Below are positions 11,025 through 17,650 of a stretch of 64,000 nucleotides of DNA, piece after piece. The stretch comes from Paenibacillus lactis (lineage in GTDB: Bacteria; Bacillota; Bacilli; Paenibacillales; Paenibacillaceae), in contig NZ_JAGGKI010000004.1 of assembly GCF_017873605.1 (NCBI RefSeq), positions 62,001-126,000 of the forward strand, given 5' to 3'. Under the pieces are notes generated by a model that saw only the letters and a program-made list of their open reading frames with translations, made no database searches and was not told the origin of the DNA. The translations under genes were made by a program, and so were the position numbers. Numbering within the stretch: the stretch's first letter is position 1; every line of letters starts with the position of its first letter.

Positions 11025-11111
11025 TTCTGCATGGCTGTTCTGACTGATTCATTCCGGCAAAAAATTTAGGGAGGTCCTGCCGCATCTTACCCTCGCTTTC
11101 GTCTGTAAAAA

Positions 11112-11157
11112 AAGATGAACAACCGCGCATTATTATGGAATGTGCATTGTTCATCTT
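11112..11157 (-). terminator. Terminator of the phosphatase gene
   Basis: AAGATGAACAA (11112-11122) pairs exactly with 11147-11157. On the minus strand it is followed by a run of about seven T. It lies 80 bp after the gene ending at 11240. Confidence 0.8.
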
Positions 11158-11239
11158 ATGGAACATCCTTCTTGGTTACGCTATCAATCCGGTTCGTTGA
11201 ATAAGCGGCTTAGAAAACAGACCGCTTTATTCGAATCGA

Positions 11240-11704
11240 TTATAGCTTTTCTTGGATGATCTTGTCCAGCAGGATGTCGCATCCGGCATCGATGAGACGG
11301 TACACCTCTTCGAAATTCCCTGTGAAATAAGGATCCGGCACCTCTCTCAGCTTTTCGTCAGGCAGCAAATCCATAAACTTCATGATGCTTGCATCACCGC
11401 CGCCTGGCAGCTTCCGCATATTAGCTACATTGGAGTCGTCCATCCCGATCACGTAATCGAACACCTCCAAGTCCTTGCTCATCACCTGCCGTGCCGTCAT
11501 CCCCTCATAGCTGATGTTCCAGCTGTCCAGCAGCTTGCGTGTCCCTTCATGGGGGATTTTGCCGACATGCCAGTCTCCGGTGCCTGCCGAATCCACCTTA
11601 ACTTTATCCTGCAAGCCCTTTGCAGAGATCTTGTGTCGAAGCACCGCTTCCGCCATCGGCGAGCGGCAAATATTGCCCAAGCATACAAACAAGACGGATA
11701 CCAT
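11240..11704 (-). CDS. Low-molecular-weight protein-tyrosine phosphatase
   Basis: Dephosphorylates phosphotyrosine (or phosphoarginine in the YwlE subgroup) with a cysteine nucleophile. The P-loop CLGNICRSP (C-X5-R-S) is at residues 7-15, and the general-acid Asp is in the conserved DPYF near residue 129. Residues 115-120 give the DLLPD loop. The start at 11704 has GGAGG 8 nt upstream and gives 154 residues; the earlier ATG has no ribosome site. The Bacillus paralogues YfkJ, YwlE and YwqE-type enzymes cannot be separated here. No tyrosine kinase gene lies nearby. Confidence 0.9.
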   Translation of the reverse strand: MVSVLFVCLGNICRSPMAEAVLRHKISAKGLQDKVKVDSAGTGDWHVGKIPHEGTRKLLDSWNISYEGMTARQVMSKDLEVFDYVIGMDDSNVANMRKLPGGGDASIMKFMDLLPDEKLREVPDPYFTGNFEEVYRLIDAGCDILLDKIIQEKL

Positions 11705-11797
11705 CGCTTCCACCTCCTCGTCATCAATCATACCTTAAAAACATCGTTTAAACGGATGATATTCGATCATTCTCCAAAGTTGTCACCCGAGTGATTC

Positions 11798-12445
11798 TCA
11801 GCTGCCGGCACTCATGCCGCCGCCCGATGCGCCTCCATGCGAAAGCGATCTTCTGGGCAGTCTCCATTTATAATGAACGGACAGCATTCGGAATACAATG
11901 ACGACCACGAACAACGTCAACAACTGCCACGTCGTCGTCGCAGCGCCGAGACCGACGGCCGCTCCTGCCGCCATCGCCCAGACTGCATAGATCTCGTCCC
12001 GCAGGACAAGCGGCTTGCGCCCGGCAAGCAGATCGCGGACCATGCCGCCCCCGCTTCCTGTCAGCACGGCTGCGACAAGAACTGCGCTTAGCGGGTGATT
12101 CATTTGCGTCGCATAGAGCGCCCCTTGAATCGCGAAGGCGGACAATCCGATCGCATCGAATAACGCTTCGGTTCTCTTCCAATGGTGGAGCCATCCGAGA
12201 GGAAGCACGAACGCGCAAAATACCGAAATCAAGGCCAGTATAATCAGATCGCTTTGGCCCCACAGGGTCGTCACGGGAACCCCGATCAGCACGTTTCTAA
12301 TGATGCCTCCGCCGAAGGCGGTTACGAGACCAAGGACCACAACTCCCAGAATATCATAATCCTCTTCCATTGCCACAACGGCTCCGGACATGGCGAACGC
12401 TATCGTCCCAATAATACTGAATACATCAAACACATGCATGTCCAC
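11798..12445 (-). CDS. UPF0126 / TRIC-like membrane protein
   Basis: Polytopic membrane protein with two UPF0126 repeats, the family that includes bacterial TRIC-type cation channels. About seven hydrophobic segments are seen. Each repeat has a glycine-rich GGGIIRNVL or GGGMVRDLL motif (near residues 45 and 135), the hallmark of the family. The C-terminus is a Gly/Ser-rich tail. The start is a GTG at 12445 or the ATG two codons later; the ribosome site is weak (GGGGGAATCGGG). It is divergent from thiN. The transported substrate cannot be told from sequence. Confidence 0.8.
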   Translation of the reverse strand: MDMHVFDVFSIIGTIAFAMSGAVVAMEEDYDILGVVVLGLVTAFGGGIIRNVLIGVPVTTLWGQSDLIILALISVFCAFVLPLGWLHHWKRTEALFDAIGLSAFAIQGALYATQMNHPLSAVLVAAVLTGSGGGMVRDLLAGRKPLVLRDEIYAVWAMAAGAAVGLGAATTTWQLLTLFVVVIVFRMLSVHYKWRLPRRSLSHGGASGGGMSAGS

Positions 12446-12506
12446 AATTCCCGATTCCCCCGCTCCGCGAAAAATTACCTACTACATTGTAGTCACGCCT
12501 ATTAAA

Positions 12507-12535
12507 TTGTGCAAGTATGAATCCTGCTATATACT
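12507..12535 (+). promoter_or_regulatory. Promoter of thiN
   Basis: TTGTGC (12507-12512), 17-bp spacer, TATACT (12530-12535). It lies 40 bp before the thiN start. No TPP riboswitch is seen in the short leader. Confidence 0.65.
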
Positions 12536-12574
12536 AGATGAAATGGCAATTCTCTTAATAAAGGAGGAAATGAC

Positions 12575-13219
12575 ATGTTGCCTGCACGCGCTCTGATCTT
12601 TACCGGAGGGGAGTTGTCTGCACAATTTTTAGAGGAGATCCGAAGCGGGGATTTCATTATCGGCGCAGATCGCGGCGCTTTGTTTTTAATCGAGCACGGG
12701 ATCAAACCGGATTTGTCGGTCGGGGATTTCGATTCCATCACCCCCGAAGAATTGGCGAAGGTTCAAGCGATGAGCGGAAAAATCATCGAATGCGATCCGA
12801 TCGATAAAAACCTAACCGATACCGAACTTGCCTTTGACCTGGCGCTCGAACAGTCGCCTGAATCCATCTTGATCATGGGAGCAAGCGGCACCCGGCTGGA
12901 TCATACGTTGGCTAACATCCATATGCTGATCCGCGGGCTGCAGCACCACATTCCATGCTCCATATTAGATAAGAACAATTACATCACCTTAACAGGCTCA
13001 AGCTGCGTTGTGGAGGATCGCGGGTTTAAGTACGTCTCTCTGCTCCCCCTCACCACCGAGGTCACAGGCATCGAACTGGAAGGCTTTGAATATCCGCTTC
13101 ATAACGCTTCGCTTCGCATGGGACAATCACTCGGGGTCAGCAACCGGCTGTCCCAGGAAAAAGGCATCGTGCATATCGAAGGCGGGCTGCTTCTCATCAT
13201 CCAGAGCAAAGATCAGTAA
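12575..13219 (+). CDS. thiN: Thiamine pyrophosphokinase
   Basis: Transfers pyrophosphate from ATP to thiamine to make thiamine diphosphate, the cofactor used by PdhA among others. It has 214 residues. The family signatures are GADRGALFLIEHGIKPDLSVGDFDS (read in two parts: GADRGA near residue 29, then VGDFDS near 48), DKNLTDTELA near 77, and GASGTRLDHTLANI near 102. An ideal AAAGGAGG lies 7 nt before the ATG. In Bacillus subtilis thiN is near rsgA and rpe; here it is alone between the UPF0126 gene and a cell-wall hydrolase. Confidence 0.93.
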   Translation: MLPARALIFTGGELSAQFLEEIRSGDFIIGADRGALFLIEHGIKPDLSVGDFDSITPEELAKVQAMSGKIIECDPIDKNLTDTELAFDLALEQSPESILIMGASGTRLDHTLANIHMLIRGLQHHIPCSILDKNNYITLTGSSCVVEDRGFKYVSLLPLTTEVTGIELEGFEYPLHNASLRMGQSLGVSNRLSQEKGIVHIEGGLLLIIQSKDQ

Positions 13220-13275
13220 TCGTTACTTTTTTGTCATCTTTATTCGGTGGATTTAACCCATTCGTAACAATCGAT

Positions 13276-13304
13276 AAAACCCTTGCCCCGCAAGGGTTTT
13301 TCTT
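13276..13304 (+). terminator. Terminator of thiN
   Basis: AAACCCTTGC/GCAAGGGTTT stem with a CCC loop, followed by TTCTTAATTTTT. Confidence 0.9.
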
Positions 13305-13488
13305 AATTTTTCAGCTTGGCCCAACTGCTATTTCTTAATTTTTTGTAACTTTTAATCGTTTTTTAATAATTCGCTTTCATTCCATGCGCACCAAGCGATT
13401 GCGCCGATTATCCACATTTTAGTCGGTTTCAAATCTGCTATACTCGGTTCATCGCAAAAAACAAAAACGCATGGAGGTACTATACAAC

Positions 13489-13986
13489 ATGAATCGACAG
13501 AATTGGATTAAGAAAGCTGTAGTCGTTAGCTTGAGCGCAACTTTGGGCGTAGGGGCGGTGCTTACCGTTGCTCCACCGGCTCCTGTAGAAGCCGCATCCG
13601 TCAGCAAGGGAAGTCAAGTCGTCAACTACGGCAAACAATATATGGGAACACCTTACAAATTCGGCGCATCCACATCCACAACAAGAGTGTTTGACTGCTC
13701 TTCTTTCATGAAGCATATCTTTAAGAAGTATGGCGTAAATCTGCCGCGGACATCTGCTGCACAGTCCAAAGTAGGTAAAGCTGTTTCCAAGTCCAACCTG
13801 AAAGCCGGCGATTTGGTATTCTTCTCCAGCGGAAGCCGCGCTAACGGCAGAAACGTAACGCATGTGGCCGTATACATGGGCAATGGTAAAATCCTGCACA
13901 CCTATGGCAAGCCGGGCGTTACGATTTCTAACCTGAACTCGGGCAACTGGAAGAAGACTTACCTGAAAGCACGCCGCGTACTTTAA
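13489..13986 (+). CDS. Secreted NlpC/P60 cell-wall endopeptidase
   Basis: Small exported peptidoglycan hydrolase that cleaves D-Glu-to-diamino-acid bonds in stem peptides, by family knowledge. It has 165 residues from the ATG at 13489 (GGAGGT 10 nt upstream; an earlier in-frame ATG overlaps that site). A Sec signal peptide covers residues 1 to about 35 (positively charged MNRQNWIKKA, hydrophobic core, cleavage near VEAAS). The rest is a minimal NlpC/P60 domain: the catalytic Cys is in FDCSSF near residue 72, the His in VTHVAVYMG near 126, and a third polar residue in ILHTYG. No SH3 or LysM binding domain is present. No c-di-AMP riboswitch is seen upstream. Confidence 0.92.
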   Translation: MNRQNWIKKAVVVSLSATLGVGAVLTVAPPAPVEAASVSKGSQVVNYGKQYMGTPYKFGASTSTTRVFDCSSFMKHIFKKYGVNLPRTSAAQSKVGKAVSKSNLKAGDLVFFSSGSRANGRNVTHVAVYMGNGKILHTYGKPGVTISNLNSGNWKKTYLKARRVL

Positions 13987-14009
13987 TATAGCTGAATAGC
14001 AAGCGACCG

Positions 14010-14041
14010 ACCGTCTTCCTAATCAAGGAAGGCGGTTTTTT
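14010..14041 (+). terminator. Terminator of the NlpC/P60 gene, overlapping the end of a convergent gene
   Basis: ACCGTCTTCCT and AGGAAGGCGGT form a stem (14010-14020 with 14025-14036) followed by six T. The hairpin also encodes the last codons and stop of the convergent response regulator that ends at 14023. Confidence 0.85.
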
Positions 14042-14742
14042 GCGGTCTCTTCAATCTCATCCTGAGCCATCAGCTTATAGCCTGCGCCCCGAATCGTTCG
14101 CAGCAGTTTTAATTTCCTTCCTTTGTCGACCTTTTCTCTTAAATGGAGAATATATACATCTACCACATTCGTTCCGGTATGGAAATCATAGTCCCAAACA
14201 TACCGCAAAATATCTTCACGTGTACAGACCTGTCCCGCCCGCTTAGCCAAAAAAAGCAGCAGGTCGAATTCGCGCTGCGTCAGCTCGACGGGCTCCTCTC
14301 CCCGGACAACGCTCCTTTTTAACGGGTCGATTGCAAGATCGCCGATCTGGATTGCCTCGTTATTTTCGCGTTGAACCGGCTGGAAGATGCGGAGCAAATT
14401 CGCGATGCGCGCGAGCATCTCTTTTGGATCCCATTCTTGCGGGATGTAATCATGGGCGCCGGCCTCCAGTGCTTGCACCGCCTCTTCCGGTCCGTCATTC
14501 CCTAACACCATAATCGGAACAGCCTTCCCATTCCCCGTCAACCGTTCCACCAGATTAAACCGGCTCATCCCCGGCAGCTTGCTGTCGATTAGCAGAATGT
14601 CCGGGTCCATGCGCTCGATGGCAGAGACCACTTCGGAATAATGATGAGCGAATGCGATCTGGTATCCCGCCTCTTCAAGCATTCCGGACACCGCCCGGGA
14701 GCGATCCGATGGATCTGCCGCAATAAGGATCAATATTTCCAC
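14023..14742 (-). CDS. OmpR/PhoB-family response regulator with a degenerate receiver
   Basis: A receiver domain (residues 1-120) joined to a winged-helix DNA-binding domain (about 135-232, with LTQREFDLLLFLAKRAGQVCTREDIL and RTIRGAGYKL). The GTG at 14742 has GGAGG 7 nt upstream and gives 239 residues. The expected phosphoacceptor is D53 in LLIDSKLPG. Three other pocket positions are unusual: one of the two N-terminal acidic residues is Ala (A9-D10), the switch Thr/Ser is Gly81, and the conserved Lys is Gln102 (in YIPQEW). Phosphorylation-dependent switching may therefore be weak or absent. No histidine kinase gene is adjacent. Target genes unknown. Confidence 0.85.
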   Translation of the reverse strand: MEILILIAADPSDRSRAVSGMLEEAGYQIAFAHHYSEVVSAIERMDPDILLIDSKLPGMSRFNLVERLTGNGKAVPIMVLGNDGPEEAVQALEAGAHDYIPQEWDPKEMLARIANLLRIFQPVQRENNEAIQIGDLAIDPLKRSVVRGEEPVELTQREFDLLLFLAKRAGQVCTREDILRYVWDYDFHTGTNVVDVYILHLREKVDKGRKLKLLRTIRGAGYKLMAQDEIEETAKNRLP

Positions 14743-14884
14743 AATTCCTCCTCCCACTCGTTCCCTGCTTCATACAGTAAGTATGTCTGATTTCCGCCGT
14801 TTTCACTCATGAATGGCTATGCTGCCAGGCTCTCTACTCTATGGCATGGCGTTGAGGCGGCTTTAATTTCACCCAAAACGAAAA

Positions 14885-14920
14885 AGGAGTGCCCAAAGGT
14901 CCAACGACCTTGAACACTCC
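14885..14920 (-). terminator. Terminator downstream of the ThiF-like gene and its 3' repeats
   Basis: GGAGTG with CACTCC, and CAAAGGTC with GACCTTGA, form a stem around CAAC. Five T follow on the minus strand. If it serves the gene ending at 15256, the 41-bp repeats lie in that mRNA's 3' untranslated region. Confidence 0.65.
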
Positions 14921-15011
14921 ACTTCCTTATCAATCATAGGCCTAGGATACGTATGCGCAGCAATTCTATTCAGCAGATTACTGGTACACGCGGCTCTTGA
15001 CCCTTTTGAAG

Positions 15012-15250
15012 GCAAACTTACCACGACCACTACACTCGACCGTTGCACTGTTCTGCATGCGGTCGCAGCGACGACATGTATCCTCAACACATGCGATATG
15101 CCAAAACGCCACAAGCAAACCTACCGCTACACCCAACTGTTGCACTGTTCCGCAAGCTAGCTTACCACCACATCCGACTGTTCCACTGTTCTGCCAGCAA
15201 ACTTGCCACTACACCCGACTGTTGCACCTTTCTGCAAGCAAACCCCTGCC
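15012..15250. repeat. 41-bp imperfect tandem repeat
   Basis: Three head-to-tail copies start at 15115, 15156 and 15197, each exactly 41 bp, and a truncated fourth begins at 15238. A diverged copy lies at 15012-15057. The shared core reads GCAAACTTACCACTACACCC, then GACTGTTGCACTGTTCTGCA. The copies differ from each other by several substitutions. They fill most of the gap between the response regulator and the ThiF-like gene. No ORF runs through them convincingly. Confidence 0.85.
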
Positions 15251-15255
15251 GGCCC

Positions 15256-16374
15256 TTAGCCTCCGACATATTTATTGTACAGCGTTCTGGCTGCGGCTAT
15301 ATCGGATGTGCCGTGTATTAAGGTTCGCCCGTCTTCAAAAATAACTAGGCGGTGCCCGTTAACCCGATACATGACCATATAAGGAGTCGCTGTCGCGTTG
15401 CCTTCCCGAAGGCTGTTCAGCTGCTCCGCCAGCTGTCGAAGGGCGAGCCGCTTCGGTCTGGCCGGCCGGATTTGAACGGTATCTCTCCCGCACAACACTT
15501 CGCTTTTTTCAACATTGGCTGCCGACAAATACGGATATACCGGATGCTCGCCGCAAGTGGGACAGTCCGTTCTCCTTGCCCGCTCCACACCGAATTCCAC
15601 GCGCTCGTTGCGCCACACGTCAAAAGAAAGCATCTTCTTTCGGAGGACGTGACGCTGCCCGGCCAGCAGCTTCATCGCCTCCATCGTCTGATGTGCAGCA
15701 ACCATCTGGACCGCTTGTGGAAGAATGCCATGAACGTCGCATGTATCGCCGCCCATTGGAATCGTACCGAGCAGGCAGTTCAAGCAAGGCGTCTCCTCCG
15801 GCAAAAACGTAAAGCTCATGCCGGAGCTTCCCACACAGCCGCCATAGATCCATGGGATTCCGCGTTTATAAGCGATGTCGTTTATGATCAGCCGTGTCTC
15901 AAAGTTATCGGTAGCATCCATGATCACATGAACACCTTGGGAAAGCTCCGCTAATTCCTGAGCCCGAACGTCGGTTACCTTCCCGATCACCTCGACACCG
16001 GAGTTGATCCGGGAAAGGCGCCTTTGTGCCGCAATAGCTTTAGGCAGGCGTTCCTCGGCATCCTGCTCGGTAAACAGCTGCTGACGCTGCAGATTGCTCC
16101 ACTCCACATAATCGCGATCGGCGATCGTAACGCGTCCCACACCCGCACGAACGAGCGTTTCCGACACGGCGCTGCCAAGGGCTCCTGCTCCAACGACCAG
16201 AACATGGCTGGCTAGGAGCTGCTTCTGCCCCTCTCTGCCGAAAGGAGCAAACCGTTCCTGCCTTGAATACCGCTGGCTGTGATCCGAACCCGGATATTCC
16301 TTGTCTTTTTCGCCCTCCACCTCTATATCCTTGCTGCTCTGAACTGTTCCGTTGTTCTCATCCGCACCGTTCAA
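15256..16374 (-). CDS. ThiF/MoeB/HesA-family adenylyltransferase (E1-like)
   Basis: Activates the C-terminal Gly-Gly of a ThiS or MoaD-type sulfur carrier by adenylation. It has 372 residues with a TTG start at 16374 (GGAGG 7 nt upstream). A 45-residue hydrophilic N-terminal extension precedes the core RYSRQERFAPFG. The nucleotide fold has GAGALGSAVSETLVRAG near residue 61, then DRDYVEWSNLQRQ with the conserved Arg, and a structural zinc site from CLNC near 197 and CPTCG near 275. The C-terminal 90 residues (CGRDTVQIRP onward) replace the rhodanese domain of some MoeB/MOCS3 proteins and end KYVGG. Thiamine versus molybdopterin partner cannot be decided: no thiS, moaD or other pathway gene is near. 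Confidence 0.85.
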   Translation of the reverse strand: MNGADENNGTVQSSKDIEVEGEKDKEYPGSDHSQRYSRQERFAPFGREGQKQLLASHVLVVGAGALGSAVSETLVRAGVGRVTIADRDYVEWSNLQRQQLFTEQDAEERLPKAIAAQRRLSRINSGVEVIGKVTDVRAQELAELSQGVHVIMDATDNFETRLIINDIAYKRGIPWIYGGCVGSSGMSFTFLPEETPCLNCLLGTIPMGGDTCDVHGILPQAVQMVAAHQTMEAMKLLAGQRHVLRKKMLSFDVWRNERVEFGVERARRTDCPTCGEHPVYPYLSAANVEKSEVLCGRDTVQIRPARPKRLALRQLAEQLNSLREGNATATPYMVMYRVNGHRLVIFEDGRTLIHGTSDIAAARTLYNKYVGG

Positions 16375-16447
16375 GTAGACCCCTCCTGCAATTTCTCAAG
16401 CATCCCTAAACCGTAGATTCCATTCGACTGTTCCGAGCTTATCCGCC

Positions 16448-17251
16448 TTACTCGAACGCTTGCTCGATCAAACGGCGATGACGCAATATCCAGGCTGCGC
16501 TTCTCGCTCTCCAAGCCAGCCCCCAAAGAGGCCCCAGACTATCGGGCGTGACCTTCATTTCAATCGCTTCCTCTGCCGTTTCCGTGACGACGACGGCAAC
16601 GATCAAATCAAGCAAAGCCGCTCTACCGCCAGGCTCCAGACCGTAAGCGTCCACGAGCAGCCGAACCTGTCTTGCACGCGCTTCCGGTGAAGGCAGTCCG
16701 TTCATCATAGCGACGTCATCGTCATGCAGCTGCGGAAACAGCCAGCACACGCGGGCAAGCTCAACCAGCGGATCGACCGGCCCCGCGTATTCCCAATCGA
16801 TCAAGGCGGCAGGCAGACCATCCTTCGTTACCATGTTCCACGGTGCAATATCCCCATGGCTGTAGACCAGGTTGGATCCCCCGAGTCTCCTTAGAAACCA
16901 GGGCTTCCACAACGCATGCGGACCCGGGCTCCATGAAGCCGAAGCATCATGGAGCCTTCGAACCATTCGGCCTACCTCCACGATCGCATCATCGCTCCAA
17001 GGTCCGGGATGGATGAATTCTCCTTCAATATAGCTTACCATTTCTTGTCCTTCCTCATTGGTGCCGGCACCAATGACAGTCGGCAGCGATTCGAAGCCCG
17101 CCGCCCGCAAATGCCTTAGCAAGGCATGTATACTGGGTGTCCACGGACCCGCCGGCCGGTAGACCACGCCGCCGCGAAGGACCACCGACTTCTCCTCGGA
17201 AAGGAGGACGTTCTCTCCATCATTTCCATTCTTATTCGATTCCAAGGTCAT
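16448..17251 (-). CDS. APH-fold phosphotransferase
   Basis: Aminoglycoside-phosphotransferase/choline-kinase-like protein of 267 residues. The catalytic loop HGDIAPWNMV (near residue 133) and the metal-binding IDWEYAGPVDPLVELA (near 151) match the APH family. The family includes resistance enzymes, choline and homoserine kinases and many uncharacterised housekeeping kinases; nothing here points to antibiotic resistance. The ATG at 17251 overlaps the stop codon of a 33-codon upstream ORF (ATGA). A TTG at 17245 is better placed relative to AAAGGGG (7 nt) and is an alternative start. It lies 73 bp upstream of the ThiF-like gene on the same strand, so the two may share a transcript. Confidence 0.8.
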   Translation of the reverse strand: MTLESNKNGNDGENVLLSEEKSVVLRGGVVYRPAGPWTPSIHALLRHLRAAGFESLPTVIGAGTNEEGQEMVSYIEGEFIHPGPWSDDAIVEVGRMVRRLHDASASWSPGPHALWKPWFLRRLGGSNLVYSHGDIAPWNMVTKDGLPAALIDWEYAGPVDPLVELARVCWLFPQLHDDDVAMMNGLPSPEARARQVRLLVDAYGLEPGGRAALLDLIVAVVVTETAEEAIEMKVTPDSLGPLWGLAWRARSAAWILRHRRLIEQAFE

Positions 17252-17349
17252 TCCCCTTTCGGCGGGGATATCCGCACGGTCTGGCAGGGGCTAGTAATGC
17301 GGAACCCCCATAATGATGACAGCCCCCAACATGGATCCAACTCTTCCAT
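17248..17349 (-). CDS. Putative 33-residue upstream ORF coupled to the phosphotransferase gene
   Basis: Starts at the ATG at 17349 with GGAGGG 7 nt upstream, a better ribosome site than that of the following gene, and ends with TGA overlapping the next ATG (ATGA). It encodes a short peptide with two Trp and two Cys near its start (MEELDPCWGLSSLWGF) and no hydrophobic export signal. It could be a leader peptide for translational coupling or attenuation. It is too short for family assignment, and a chance ORF is possible, but the SD plus stop-start overlap argues for translation. Confidence 0.45.
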   Translation of the reverse strand: MEELDPCWGLSSLWGFRITSPCQTVRISPPKGE

Positions 17350-17650
17350 GCACGATCCCTCCGTTCTTCGTTAAATTGACTTTAGCATATCACAAACTGC
17401 GTGAAGGTACGACATGATCCATCACACATTAATCTCAGCGATTTCATCGGATCAAACACTTGCTCATTAATAATGAGAACAAGAAAAAGCGGTGCAGGGA
17501 CATCGAGATCCTTAGCACCGCCTACTTCTATGTTGAAATCATGGATTGTTAATCTACTGGTCCTTCCTTCAAGCGAAACACCCATTGCGAATTTCCCTCT
17601 CAAGATCGGCAATTTTACGCTCCTGAATGTTTCATGTAAGAACGCGGTGA
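17350..17650. other. Intergenic region between the ABC-F gene and the upstream ORF
   Basis: Contains the terminator of the ABC-F gene at 17489-17521. Between it and 17650 I see nothing convincing. No clear sigma-A promoter for the phosphotransferase unit was identified. Confidence 0.6.
17489..17521 (-). terminator. Terminator of the ABC-F gene
   Basis: GCGGTGC/GCACCGC outer stem with further pairing (GGGA with TCCTTA, imperfect), followed by TTTTTCTTG on the minus strand. Confidence 0.8.

Larger units (their letters stand above)
10914..11239. other. Intergenic region with convergent terminators
   Basis: Contains the esterase terminator, the phosphatase terminator and another hairpin at 11199-11231 (GAATAAGCGG with CCGCTTTATTC). 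No ORF is supported. Confidence 0.7.

Noticed and set aside
12446-12574. TPP riboswitch before thiN
   Set aside because: The leader after the promoter is about 40 nt, too short, and no thi-box core is present.
13305-13488. c-di-AMP (ydaO-type) riboswitch before the NlpC/P60 gene
   Set aside because: The conserved core sequences are not seen in this AT-rich gap.
15012-15250. A possible CRISPR-like array
   Set aside because: The 41-bp copies are head to tail with no spacers, and the copies themselves diverge, so this is a tandem repeat.
15256-15300. The KYVGG end of the ThiF-like protein as a fused ubiquitin-like sulfur carrier
   Set aside because: There is no beta-grasp domain before it. 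I recall a similar C-terminus in related Bacilli enzymes, so the Gly-Gly is probably incidental.
16448-17251. Aminoglycoside-resistance gene
   Set aside because: Only the general APH fold is present; no specific resistance-enzyme features, mobile element or resistance context is seen.
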